Below, piece by piece: positions 54,243-62,902 of a stretch of DNA of 64,000 nucleotides. The position numbers and the translations under genes were made by a program. This DNA comes from Candidatus Babelota bacterium (GTDB lineage: Bacteria; Babelota; Babeliae; Babelales; Vermiphilaceae). Every line of letters begins with the position of its first letter. Positions within the stretch are counted from its first letter, which is position 1. The notes under the pieces were generated by a model. It worked only from the letters and a program-made list of their open reading frames with translations. It was not told the DNA's origin and searched no databases. The stretch lies in assembly GCA_029262615.1 (NCBI GenBank), contig JAJCZD010000005.1, positions 1 through 64,000 of the forward strand, given 5' to 3'.

Positions 54243-54821
54243 ATGAAACAAATATTCTCACTGTTATCTATTGTATTCTTTTTTGCACAAGCAAACATTG
54301 GACCTCAAGGATTTAAAGATTTTCCTAATTACTATTTTGTTGAAACAGGTTGCTATGTAGGGCAAGGAATAGAATTTGCATTACGAGCAGGTTTTAATGA
54401 AATTCATTCGGTCGAATTACTTCCTAAATGGGCTCAGCTTTGCAAGCATAAATTCAATAAAAATAAAAATGTACAAATTTGGCAAGGTAATTCTGGCCAA
54501 ATCCTCTATGAAGTTATAAAAAACTTTGACAAAGAAATAACTTTTTGGCTCGATGGGCACAGAGGCACACCAGCTCCTAATGGCGGAAAAAACACACCAT
54601 TACTAGAAGAACTAGATCAAATTAAAAATCATCACATCAAAACTCATACTATTCTAATTGATGATATGCATTGCTGTGGAACAATTTTATTTGATGGCCT
54701 AATAAAAGAAGATATTATTGCAAAAATTAGAGAAATAAATCCAGATTATCAAATTACCTATATTCCTGGTGGTGATAAAGGCGAGTACCGCCAAAATGTA
54801 ATGGTTGCTTATATTTCTTAA
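54243..54821 (+). CDS. Secreted class I methyltransferase-like protein
   Basis: Exported protein of 192 aa. Signal peptide MKQIFSLLSIVFFFAQA cleaved before NIGPQG. YFVETGCYVGQGIEFALRAG resembles SAM motif I of FkbM-like enzymes, IHSVELLPKWAQLCK motif II, and ITFWLDGHRGTPAP and TILIDDMHCCG later blocks. The expected glycine-rich loop is GCYVGQG. Probably a SAM-dependent methyltransferase, or a related fold without activity. AAAGGGAAG precedes the ATG. The first gene of the exported glycosyl/methyltransferase block. Confidence 0.72.
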   Translation: MKQIFSLLSIVFFFAQANIGPQGFKDFPNYYFVETGCYVGQGIEFALRAGFNEIHSVELLPKWAQLCKHKFNKNKNVQIWQGNSGQILYEVIKNFDKEITFWLDGHRGTPAPNGGKNTPLLEELDQIKNHHIKTHTILIDDMHCCGTILFDGLIKEDIIAKIREINPDYQITYIPGGDKGEYRQNVMVAYIS

Positions 54822-54840
54822 AAGTAAATGGAACAGCTAA

Positions 54841-55070
54841 TTAAACCTTGCTGGTCCAACCTTTTTCTGAGTATCTCTCTTTAAGATCTTTTCCCATAGA
54901 TGTGGTATGTATGAGCAATGTTAAGATCAATTTGCTTGGGATGAACTGCTGGTACTTGCCTTGCTAAAAACACTACATCCTCACCTTTTGAAAGTGATCC
55001 AGGAAGACGATAACTACCATAGATAGTTAGAAAATTCTTTATTATGTTCCGAAAAAAACCAAAAAAGGGG
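54841..55070 (-). pseudogene. Decayed coding remnant, unknown family
   Basis: Minus-strand fragments with coding character but no start: FFSEHNKEFSNYLW, then after a frame change YGSYRLPGSLSKGEDVVFLARQ and VPAVHPKQIDLNIAHTYHIY, then in another frame GKDLKERYSEKGWTSKV and a stop at 54841. At least two frameshifts are needed to join them. It lies directly after the GT11-like gene on the same strand. I do not recognise the family. Confidence 0.5.
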
Positions 55071-55078
55071 AAATCATT

Positions 55079-55924
55079 TCAGAACAGAATATCATTACCT
55101 GTAAGTTGTGTTTCAATGTAATGATATCTTGGTTCATTAACTTTGCTCCCAAATAGTGGAAAACCTTTTGTAGGCCAAGGAGCATAAATTTCGGAAGCAT
55201 CAGATAAAAAGGCTGCCCACCATGAATATGTGCTTGTTGATATAATAATTTTATTACAGGAATTTATAAAAGTAAAATCATCCAAATTAAGTTTGCTAAT
55301 CTCGTCCCAAGAAACTTTGTTGTTCATCATTACAGATAATGATGATGTACTTCGAATTATTGGTTTGTATTTATCAAACAGTTTAAGACTAGGATGATTA
55401 GGTTCATTCGTGCAAATATAAACTTGGTCATAAGTTATACTAGAAAGAGCTTTTTCATAATAAGAAAAAGGTAAGGGATATGGATATTTAAAACGTATAT
55501 GGATTACCACATCATTAGAATTAACTTCATATTTCAATGCTGGATCCATTACCAACCATTCGTTACGGATTTTATCTACATAAGGAGCTATATAACGAAG
55601 CCTTTGAAAATAACCTTGTAACTTGATGTTTCTTTGTTTTTTGTTTGTTATAATTGACTTTAAATCAATTTCTTGTTCACAATTATGAACATCAGTAGGA
55701 TACTTATTGGATGGCTTGTTACCATTGTAGATATAAGTATTTGGAAAACCGATTATGGGTTTGCAATAAAGATTATAGCCTAATTCCTCAGCAACTATTT
55801 TACCAATACAAAATCCCCAAAATCTATTCCCCAACAACCCAAGAAGACGGACTGAAACAGTCGGAGTTCCTAAAAGTGAAAGTATGTGAAAAGTTACAAA
55901 AAAAAATAAAATTTTAACTTTCAT
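55079..55924 (-). CDS. Secreted GT11-like (fucosyltransferase-type) protein
   Basis: Exported GT-B-type protein of 281 aa. Signal peptide (KILFFFVTFHILSLLG). VSVRLLGLLGNRFWGFCIGKIVAEELG resembles the N-terminal Gly-Asn motif of alpha-1,2-fucosyltransferases, NDVVIHIRFKYP their HxRRGD-type GDP-binding motif (here without the RGD), and NKIIISTSTYSWWAAFLSDA their C-terminal motif. The family call is moderate. Its start overlaps the stop of the upstream FkbM gene by 11 bases. GDP-fucose is a cytosolic donor, so export is notable. Confidence 0.7.
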   Translation of the reverse strand: MKVKILFFFVTFHILSLLGTPTVSVRLLGLLGNRFWGFCIGKIVAEELGYNLYCKPIIGFPNTYIYNGNKPSNKYPTDVHNCEQEIDLKSIITNKKQRNIKLQGYFQRLRYIAPYVDKIRNEWLVMDPALKYEVNSNDVVIHIRFKYPYPLPFSYYEKALSSITYDQVYICTNEPNHPSLKLFDKYKPIIRSTSSLSVMMNNKVSWDEISKLNLDDFTFINSCNKIIISTSTYSWWAAFLSDASEIYAPWPTKGFPLFGSKVNEPRYHYIETQLTGNDILF

Positions 55925-56870
55925 TATTACATATTCCTTTTATAAGCCTTATTAATTCTGGAGTTCTTCGTGAAATGTTGAGTTGAATAGAATCTTCCAT
56001 ATTTGGTAACTTAGCAACAATTAGCCCATCTGCAGAGAAACTTTCTTCTCTTGTTATTGAAATCAATATATTCAAATTATATCTTTTCAAAATTTCTAAA
56101 CATTTTTCATGAGTGCCTCGATGAGTAGAAATAAAATAATAGCCTATTCTTTTTTCTGACATCAAACGATGACAACCCTCAAGCATTGCTATCTCTGCCC
56201 CTTGAATATCACTATGTAATACATGAACAAAAGATATATTGTTTTCAGAGGTATAATCATCCAAAGCGATTGCTCGAACCAAGAAAGTATTATAATCCCA
56301 ATCAGTAAAACTTTTTGCTTCTGAACTTTTTGAATCAATCAATGCCCACTCAAAAATACCACTTAGTTTATTGAGGGCAAAATTTCTTTTTCCAATTTCT
56401 ATATTTTGAGGATCTGGTTCAATAAGATAGGTTGTTGCGGAAGGAATCGCCATTTTCAACCACATAGAATAATAACCCCAATAGCTACCAAGCTCTAACA
56501 TTACAGCATTTTTTGGAAGATACTTTAACACCTCATGAAATGCTACTTCTTCTTGAGGCTCATGATGACCATGACAATACTTGATTAAAGTTGTCATCCA
56601 TTCACCATAATAACAATCTTTACATATCTTTATTCCATTATGCATTAGTTGATACTGAATATCTCGGTCTTTATCAAAAATCTGACCTGCTTTTTCAACT
56701 CTTGGGAGGTATGAACAATCTTCGCAAAAAATAGTAGTAATAACTCTCTCACGTAATTCTATTTTTTTAGGAACCACAGAATTGAGATATGAAGCTTTAA
56801 AAATGTCAGCATCAGTAACAGCATTTATTATTAAGCATTGTAACAGGAGAAGAAAGAAAAACTTATTCAT
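55914..56870 (-). CDS. Secreted FkbM-family methyltransferase
   Basis: Exported SAM methyltransferase of 318 aa. Signal peptide MNKFFFLLLLQCLIINA. A ~95-residue N-terminal part with Cys pairs (FCEDCSYLPR, KICKDCYYGEW) precedes the FkbM domain: AVMLELGSYWGYYSMWLKMA (motif I), TTYLIEPDPQNIEIGKRNF (motif II), and FVHVLHSDIQGAEIAMLEGC. The Cys-rich part could bind zinc. Overlaps both neighbours by 8-11 bases, so it is part of one transcript with the FkbM gene upstream and the GT11-like gene downstream. Confidence 0.85.
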   Translation of the reverse strand: MNKFFFLLLLQCLIINAVTDADIFKASYLNSVVPKKIELRERVITTIFCEDCSYLPRVEKAGQIFDKDRDIQYQLMHNGIKICKDCYYGEWMTTLIKYCHGHHEPQEEVAFHEVLKYLPKNAVMLELGSYWGYYSMWLKMAIPSATTYLIEPDPQNIEIGKRNFALNKLSGIFEWALIDSKSSEAKSFTDWDYNTFLVRAIALDDYTSENNISFVHVLHSDIQGAEIAMLEGCHRLMSEKRIGYYFISTHRGTHEKCLEILKRYNLNILISITREESFSADGLIVAKLPNMEDSIQLNISRRTPELIRLIKGICNNES

Positions 56871-57573
56871 GATGATCCCCTAATATGTAAATATCATCCT
56901 TCCCTATAGTTCTAATATATTTATATCCCCATGACTCTAAGTACTTTTGTATTTTATTTTCACGAAAATTATTTTCAACCAAAATAGCTTTGATTTTTGT
57001 TTTTTTAAAGTCAATACTTTTTATTGCCTCCTCTTCGCCTCCCTCAATATCTATGTTTATAAAATCAATAGAATTAATATTATATTCATTGAGAATTTCA
57101 CTAATTGGTTTACATTGAATTTCAATAGTTGAACAACTACCACCAAATATTTGCATTTCTTTTTCTATTCTTTCTATGTGTTTAACATCCATTAATTCAA
57201 AAATCCCACTATACATTTCAAGCATATAGCCTTCACATTTTAAAAAATTGAATTTTTTATTTTCCTTAGCTACTGCAAGCTGAAGACACAAAGAAAGTCT
57301 GTTCTGGATAAGTTTCGGAAATATATCAGGGTTTGGCTCAATACAAATTCCTTTCCAACCAAGATATTTTTCGAAAAAATAACTATTGCTAAAACTTATA
57401 CCGTCATGAGCTCCAATATCAACAAAGAAACCTCCCTCTTTACCGTTGAAAACTTCTTCATTCAAAAATTTATCTTGTCCTTTTTGACTATAATAACCAA
57501 AAATTGGTCGAGGATATTCATGTGCGATGGCAATATATATTAGAAAAAAAATAAACAGAAGACATTTTTTCAT
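56863..57573 (-). CDS. Secreted FkbM-family methyltransferase
   Basis: Exported SAM methyltransferase of 236 aa. Signal peptide MKKCLLFIFFLIYIAIA cleaved before HEYPRP. SQKGQDKFLNEEVFNG, GGFFVDIGAHDGISFSNSYF (motif I), WKGICIEPNPDIFPKL (motif II) and SIDFINIDIEGGEEEAIKSI are classical FkbM blocks. GGGGGT lies 5 bases before the ATG; the 5' leader contains two interleaved inverted repeats. Overlaps the downstream FkbM gene by 8 bases. Confidence 0.88.
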   Translation of the reverse strand: MKKCLLFIFFLIYIAIAHEYPRPIFGYYSQKGQDKFLNEEVFNGKEGGFFVDIGAHDGISFSNSYFFEKYLGWKGICIEPNPDIFPKLIQNRLSLCLQLAVAKENKKFNFLKCEGYMLEMYSGIFELMDVKHIERIEKEMQIFGGSCSTIEIQCKPISEILNEYNINSIDFINIDIEGGEEEAIKSIDFKKTKIKAILVENNFRENKIQKYLESWGYKYIRTIGKDDIYILGDHHE

Positions 57574-57590
57574 CTTACCCCCAAGATATG

Positions 57591-57652
57591 ATATTGCATT
57601 TTTACTCAGTTTGGTAAAAAATTGATTAAATATGCAATATTTTTGCCAAACT
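57591..57652 (-). promoter_or_regulatory. Interleaved inverted repeats in the 5' leader of an FkbM gene
   Basis: ATATTGCAT (57591-57599) pairs with ATGCAATAT (57632-57640), and AGTTTGG (57608-57614) pairs with CCAAACT (57646-57652). The arms alternate, so the RNA could form an H-type pseudoknot, 9 bases upstream of the GGGGG ribosome site. Alternatively, two operator-like palindromes. Confidence 0.4.
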
Positions 57653-57762
57653 AAAGTATTATGAATAAGGGGCTTTCATTTTATGGAGTTATGAATTGAG
57701 TATTACAAACTTAGAATATTTTCTTTTTTTGTAATTATACTAAAAGGATCTAAACTTACTTA

Positions 57763-58479
57763 CTATTTAATTTCATTTTTTTTAAATAAATAATCATTAT
57801 GTGTCCCATCCCAACCCGGATTAGAAATTTTATTGTAATTTGATAGGCAAGAAATTAAGCTATACCCATGATTAAAAAGAAATGAAGTTATCTGGTCATA
57901 ATGATGAGCATATATTTCTATTAACATATAAGTAATATCAGTTTTGCTAAAATCTATTCCATTTAATATATTCCATTCATAACCTTCCGTATCCAAAGAA
58001 AAAAAGTCAATATGGGTAATATTACACTCATCAAGTATTGACTGCAGGCTGCGAATCAGAACTTTTACTGTTTGGGGATTATCAGTACGTTGTGTTAAAC
58101 TAGCCATTGGGCCACCCTCAAAATCACCCCAACCATAGGTTCCATTTTCTTCAAAGGACCCTAATGCACATTGAAAACATCTTGATTGAGGCCGATTTGA
58201 ACATAATTTTGAAAATAAGCTTGGTGAAGGCTCTATCAATATTCCCTTCCATCCATTCTTTTCCTCAAGAAGTTTAGTGTTTGAAAAAATAACACCATCA
58301 TATGCACCAACTTCAATGAAAAATCCATTTTTCAAATTAAAGATTTTAACTAATTTTAAATCTAATGGTACACCTTCTGAATCATGCATTGAATAGCTTA
58401 ATTTAGCATGTATCGAAGATGCCATGAATAATAACAAAAAATTCAATTGAATTATTTTAAATAAATTACCACTTATCAT
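57763..58479 (-). CDS. Secreted FkbM-family methyltransferase
   Basis: Exported SAM methyltransferase of 238 aa from ATG 58479, which has AAAGGA 5 bases upstream; the frame begins ten codons earlier. The signal peptide ends in FMASSIHA before KLSYS. NGFFIEVGAYDGVIFSNTKLL (motif I), WKGILIEPSPSLFSKL (motif II), and THIDFFSLDTEGYEWNILNG are FkbM blocks closely resembling those of the gene at 56863. The two are separated by a 189-base gap and are probably duplicates. Confidence 0.88.
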   Translation of the reverse strand: MISGNLFKIIQLNFLLLFMASSIHAKLSYSMHDSEGVPLDLKLVKIFNLKNGFFIEVGAYDGVIFSNTKLLEEKNGWKGILIEPSPSLFSKLCSNRPQSRCFQCALGSFEENGTYGWGDFEGGPMASLTQRTDNPQTVKVLIRSLQSILDECNITHIDFFSLDTEGYEWNILNGIDFSKTDITYMLIEIYAHHYDQITSFLFNHGYSLISCLSNYNKISNPGWDGTHNDYLFKKNEIK

Positions 58480-58633
58480 CCTTATCCTTTTGTTTTTAGA
58501 TGAGATCAATTTATGTATACCAACAGTTTAAAATTTATTATCAAACTTTTACTTTAATTTTTTCTCTATTGTCGCCAACAAACTCATCCCAACAGATCCT
58601 ATTGATTCTATTAAAAGCCCTCTTAATTGTTTC

Positions 58634-59302
58634 CTAATTTTCAATAAGAAGAATTTGATGCATACCAAAATTTTGTGGGCTATAGGTCAGTAATTTTTTG
58701 CCTTGCACATTAAAAGGAGGCTTTGTTAAATCGATTGTTCTACACCCACCCGGTTTAATGTCACTGTTATTACTCGTTAAAGAATGCCTGTCAACCTCAT
58801 TAGTGATCAGACAATATTTGTATTTTTTAAATTGGGGTATCAATTTCAGAACATCTTTGTTCGATAAATGTTGAAGAACATGTTTACAAAGAAGTAAATC
58901 TGCCTCCGGCAAATCTTCATCAAGAAAATTAGAGGTATAGAAATGAATGTGGTCATTTGAAAACCGAGCAATGTCCTTTTTTATCACCCAGTCAACTACA
59001 TCAAAACCAATATATTCTATATCATCCCAATTAATATGTTTTGAAAATTCCCAATCACCGCAACCAATATCTACCACAGACTTAAGATTTTTTTCTTTCA
59101 AAAAATCTTGGAGTAAATTTCGATATTGTACCGTCTTTTCAAAAGTTGATCCTCCTCCTGAGAATGGTTCCCCTTGGCTGTTTTTTCCCCAGACCGCATT
59201 ATTGTAAATATTTGTAAAAGCCTCAGTATGAATATCTTGTGCTTTTAAAAAACTAAATAATAATCCTGATATCAGGAGTGTAAAAATAAATAATTTTTTC
59301 AT
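58634..59302 (-). CDS. Secreted class I methyltransferase
   Basis: Exported SAM methyltransferase of 222 aa. Signal peptide (LFIFTLLISGLLFSFLKA) cleaved before QDIHTE. SVVDIGCGDWEFSKHIN is motif I, YIGFDVVDWVIKKD motif II, and DLLLCKHVLQHLSNKDVLKLI a typical post-I block. GGAAATAG precedes the ATG. A paralogue begins at 63823 (TTIYQNKVWGDSASVSG against TNIYNNAVWGKNSQGEP) and runs out of the window. The substrate is unknown. Confidence 0.83.
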   Translation of the reverse strand: MKKLFIFTLLISGLLFSFLKAQDIHTEAFTNIYNNAVWGKNSQGEPFSGGGSTFEKTVQYRNLLQDFLKEKNLKSVVDIGCGDWEFSKHINWDDIEYIGFDVVDWVIKKDIARFSNDHIHFYTSNFLDEDLPEADLLLCKHVLQHLSNKDVLKLIPQFKKYKYCLITNEVDRHSLTSNNSDIKPGGCRTIDLTKPPFNVQGKKLLTYSPQNFGMHQILLIEN

Positions 59303-59395
59303 TCTATTTCCTCTTTTTTATTTATTTTGACTCTTTTTTATTTATATGATGATACAAACAATTATGCAATGTCTAAAAAAATTTGAGGGTTAGTT

Positions 59396-60316
59396 TTGGA
59401 AAAAACAAATCAATTTAATATATTTTATTTGTTCATTTTCTTGCTTTATTTTCCGATTAAGGGAAAAAATTTCATTACCCCGTCAAATCGAAAGCCTTTC
59501 TACCCCTATATTACAGGCGATGGATTTCGTTACTTAAGTGATTTTGCCTTTGATGAAACTGTCTCAAGGCAAGATTTCCCTTACAAACAAATAAAAAATG
59601 GAGACATAATTTTTATAAAAACAGATTATTTACATGAATTTTTCTGTAATATCCACCCTAAGATTAATTTTTCGTATATTATTATTTCTCATAATAGTGA
59701 TTATCCTGCTCCCAGCAAATTTAAAAGCATACTTGAAGAAAAAAAAATTATTGCATGGTTTGCACAAAATGCTGACTATAAGCATAATAAATTAATACCA
59801 ATACCTATTGGTCTAGAGAACCGCTATTGTCGCTTTGGAAATTTGCAAACAATTGATTCATTTACTTCTAAGAAAATTACTAAAAAATATCTTCTTTACT
59901 TAAATTTTTCAGTTAATACAAGCTTAAAAGAGCGTATAACTATCTTGCATTATTTTAAGAATAAATCATATTGTGCCGTCGCATCTAAAAAATCCTATCA
60001 TGCTTATTTAGAAGATCTTTTACAAGCAAAATTTGTCTTAAGTCCTAAAGGTAATGGTCCTGATTGTCATAGAACTTGGGAGGCATTGTATCTTAATTCA
60101 ATACCCATAGTCAAAACTTCACCTATGGATAAGTTGTTTTTGCATTTACCAGTTTTAATAGTTCAAGATTGGAAAGACATTACAGAAAAATTTCTTATAA
60201 CTAAATTAAATGAATTTAATCAAATACAATTTAATTCACAGAAATTATGGATGAATTATTGGAAGAGTTTAATTAATAGTTATAAACTAAAAGCCCAAAA
60301 AGCAAGGTTCATCTAA
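59396..60316 (+). CDS. Secreted exostosin-like glycosyltransferase
   Basis: Exported protein of 306 aa resembling exostosin (GT47)-type transferases. After a hydrophobic start (IFYLFIFLLYFPI) the C-terminal half carries KFVLSPKGNGPDCHRTWEAL and YLNSIPIVKTSPMDKLF, the donor-binding segment of the family, then LPVLIVQDWKDITEKFL. The start is probably TTG 59396, with GAGGG 7 bases upstream; no ATG lies near the hydrophobic segment. It is alone on the plus strand between minus-strand genes. Exostosin-type enzymes act on extracellular glycans in eukaryotes. Confidence 0.75.
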   Translation: MEKTNQFNIFYLFIFLLYFPIKGKNFITPSNRKPFYPYITGDGFRYLSDFAFDETVSRQDFPYKQIKNGDIIFIKTDYLHEFFCNIHPKINFSYIIISHNSDYPAPSKFKSILEEKKIIAWFAQNADYKHNKLIPIPIGLENRYCRFGNLQTIDSFTSKKITKKYLLYLNFSVNTSLKERITILHYFKNKSYCAVASKKSYHAYLEDLLQAKFVLSPKGNGPDCHRTWEALYLNSIPIVKTSPMDKLFLHLPVLIVQDWKDITEKFLITKLNEFNQIQFNSQKLWMNYWKSLINSYKLKAQKARFI

Positions 60317-60379
60317 TGGTTGGATTTAGCTTAATAAAGAAGATAAGTCTTTTCCCAATAATTGCACTTTTATAATTGG

Positions 60380-60937
60380 CTACCCAGCTTCAATGACCCC
60401 AAATGATTTCCCATCTGAACATTCATAAATAGCATAAGATCTGCCAATCTTCTTAGATACATCTATTAGTAGCTGAAGCTCAGCTGGTCTATCAACATCA
60501 TCAATGATAAGTAATACGTTCGTATTGAACAATCCAAGATTGTAAATAAAACCCTCCCGACCAATTTTGCCAGTCGGACCATCAATGATAATTGCATCAT
60601 ATTGTGCAGGTAAATTACTTTTTAGCACATCAATATTATACCACTGATATGTATCATATCTTTTAATTGGAGCATGTATATAATGTGAAGGATATTTATT
60701 AACCCATTTTCTATCGTGTTCAATTGAATACAAAGTATAGTACTTAGCTAACTGGCCAGTTCCTGAACCACTTCCTAATTCCAAAATGACTTTCCCCTGC
60801 GGGATATTTTCCATTATATACAGAAAAAGATCTACAGAGATTGCAAATTGCCCTAAAGCCTTCGGATTAAATGTTTCAGCTTTTAAAAAAAATAAATAGG
60901 TGAAACACAGCATGCCAAATATAATTTTTCGATTCAT
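60380..60937 (-). CDS. Secreted methyltransferase-like protein
   Basis: Exported protein of 185 aa from ATG 60937 (AGAGAG upstream). Signal peptide MNRKIIFGMLCFTYLFFLKA cleaved before ETFNP. KVILELGSGSGTGQLAK is a clear SAM motif I, YSIEHDRKWVNKYP motif II, and YDAIIIDGPTGKIGREGF a later strand with the catalytic-side Asp. It lies directly downstream of the glycosyltransferase gene at 60991. The substrate is unknown; a sugar or glycan O-methyltransferase is a reasonable guess from context. Confidence 0.78.
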   Translation of the reverse strand: MNRKIIFGMLCFTYLFFLKAETFNPKALGQFAISVDLFLYIMENIPQGKVILELGSGSGTGQLAKYYTLYSIEHDRKWVNKYPSHYIHAPIKRYDTYQWYNIDVLKSNLPAQYDAIIIDGPTGKIGREGFIYNLGLFNTNVLLIIDDVDRPAELQLLIDVSKKIGRSYAIYECSDGKSFGVIEAG

Positions 60938-60990
60938 TATTCTCTCTTTTTTAAAATATCTTATTAACCAATTATGATAAAAAAATATCA

Positions 60991-61968
60991 TTAATTTAAA
61001 GAAGTAAAATTCATTAGCTTTTTTGAATGAATATGAAGGTTATTTATTTTATATGCCTTTTGGTTATAAATAAGATACGGAACTTTGCGTCCTAACTTAT
61101 CCTTTATCCATTCATAGGTAAAGTAAGAGGGATTAAAAATACAACTTTCATTTATAAATCCTGGCTTGCTCGGACCATTTCTAGGATCTATTCCTCCCAA
61201 ATATTGGCCAAGGGCAGCAGCATCAAAGACAGATGCGAATATATCACTATGTTGATAGTAAGGTTCTTTGTTTTGAGCCTTATGACCCGCAGGGCTTACT
61301 AAAGGATAATCACGTGCATATTCTTGGGGAATAATTGGCAGATTTTTCATTTTTTGAGGATTTTGATTTTTAAAGAATGCTAACATTCTCATATCATTGA
61401 AACCTCTTGCAAGGTGCTTATTTATAAAATCGACCAACTGTTGCATTATTAATGGGTTCGGAATGTAAATAAATCCTGCAATACAACGCTGATCATTATC
61501 AAAAGTTGCACCAATACAATTAGCATAACATTCAGAGAAAATAGGCATTGATTCAGATAAATCAGCATAAAGCATATTATCATATTCAAGATGAAAAACA
61601 TGCGAACGGTCATATTGCTTCATATAATCATAAAGATAATACAATCGCTCTGTTGCAAACCTCCAAAAACCACCCCAAAATTGATTGTTCAATTTATGAT
61701 GTTTTAAAAAATGAACATGTTGGTTGCTCTTTTTAAGAGATTCAATAGAAACTAATTCATATTGATCTGCATCAAGAGCAAATTTATCTAGTACTTTTTT
61801 ATTTGCAACCAAAACTATCGGATTATCTGGATTAAACAATTTTGCTTGTTTAAGTGCAATTGGAAGGTATGCAGGAATCCTGTTCCCAATGTGAATAAAT
61901 ACCACTGAATAATCATTACAAACTAGATAACTAGAGAATAATATAAATAATGTTATTAATTTTTTCAT
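60991..61968 (-). CDS. Secreted GT-A-type glycosyltransferase-like protein
   Basis: Exported protein of 325 aa. Signal peptide MKKLITLFILFSSYLVC before NDYSVV. YSVVFIHIGNRIPAYLPIALKQ opens the Rossmann part; HVFHLEYDNMLYADL holds the probable DxD-like metal site near 130-140; CIGATFDNDQRCIAGFIYIPN and KINNLHIHSKKL follow as in sialyl/hexosyl-transferase-like families. No exact family assigned. It starts 4 bases downstream of the DUF6492-like gene and overlaps the start region of the methyltransferase gene below it. Confidence 0.72.
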   Translation of the reverse strand: MKKLITLFILFSSYLVCNDYSVVFIHIGNRIPAYLPIALKQAKLFNPDNPIVLVANKKVLDKFALDADQYELVSIESLKKSNQHVHFLKHHKLNNQFWGGFWRFATERLYYLYDYMKQYDRSHVFHLEYDNMLYADLSESMPIFSECYANCIGATFDNDQRCIAGFIYIPNPLIMQQLVDFINKHLARGFNDMRMLAFFKNQNPQKMKNLPIIPQEYARDYPLVSPAGHKAQNKEPYYQHSDIFASVFDAAALGQYLGGIDPRNGPSKPGFINESCIFNPSYFTYEWIKDKLGRKVPYLIYNQKAYKINNLHIHSKKLMNFTSLN

Positions 61969-61972
61969 TTAT

Positions 61973-62806
61973 TTATCCTAAATATGCATGACAGGAAACA
62001 TAATGATAACCTTGTTTTCTAAATCTTTGTAAATTCTGAAAACGAACATTTGCCCATTTTAGCCTTCTTATTTTGCATTGATTAGTTCTTGCCAAAGTAA
62101 AATTAAAATAGATTTCATATTCTGAAGCTGGTGAAGGATTAGAAAGATTTATAAAATCACAAAATGCTTTCCAAAACTCTCGATTATGTGTTTTTTCTAC
62201 AACTTGAAATAGATCTTCTAAAACAGGCCGCTGAAATAGCATATGATGAGAAATACCTGAATGGTTTTTGTAAATTTTTTTAAAACCAGGAATTAATTTT
62301 CGTGCATGAGTAAAATATGGGCCATGATTCTCAGTACCAGGGTTAAAATAACCTCCTCTTGTTTTCTTGTTATAAAAATTTACCGAGTTCAAAAAGACCG
62401 TGTCTGAATCTAAAATAAGCACATTAGAGGAAAGACCAGGTATCAAAAATGATGCATATAATTTTAGAAGTTGTTGATAAATCCATCCAATTCTGTTTTT
62501 TGGAGTATGTAAATACGTTTCTGCTCTTTTTTCATCTTTGAAAATCTGCAATGCAATGTCTTTTTTTGAAAAAGGATAGTTTTTTTCATCAAACCATTCA
62601 GCATCTTCTGTTAATTTTTCCGCAGAAACTACGATTATTCGATTAATATTTTCCCCATATTTTCTTATTCCATTTATACATAAAGAAAGGGTTCGTTTAT
62701 CTTTATTTGTGCAGGGAATGACAACATCAATGGATTCAGTAGAAAATTCATACGCATCCAAGGAAAAGGTGATTATAAGCAAACAAAGTAATTTATTAAG
62801 CATCAA
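61973..62806 (-). CDS. Secreted DUF6492-type glycosyltransferase-like protein
   Basis: Exported protein of 277 aa. Signal peptide (KLLCLLIITFSLDA) cleaved before YEFSTE. IDVVIPCTNKDKRTLSLCINGIRK, VLILDSDTVFLNSVNF with the DxD near 132, SGISHHMLFQRPVLEDLF and SEYEIYFNFTLAR are the blocks I associate with DUF6492. The donor is unknown. Translation may begin at the second ATG (62803). It is 4 bases upstream of the next transferase gene, so the two are coupled. Confidence 0.75.
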   Translation of the reverse strand: MMLNKLLCLLIITFSLDAYEFSTESIDVVIPCTNKDKRTLSLCINGIRKYGENINRIIVVSAEKLTEDAEWFDEKNYPFSKKDIALQIFKDEKRAETYLHTPKNRIGWIYQQLLKLYASFLIPGLSSNVLILDSDTVFLNSVNFYNKKTRGGYFNPGTENHGPYFTHARKLIPGFKKIYKNHSGISHHMLFQRPVLEDLFQVVEKTHNREFWKAFCDFINLSNPSPASEYEIYFNFTLARTNQCKIRRLKWANVRFQNLQRFRKQGYHYVSCHAYLG

Positions 62807-62902
62807 TTTCCCTTTTCTTTTCCAACACCTATTCTTCTCTTAATTTAAACCAATAGAAAGTTTGTTTTAAAATACTAAGTTAGAAAGAAATTATTCAATG
62901 GT

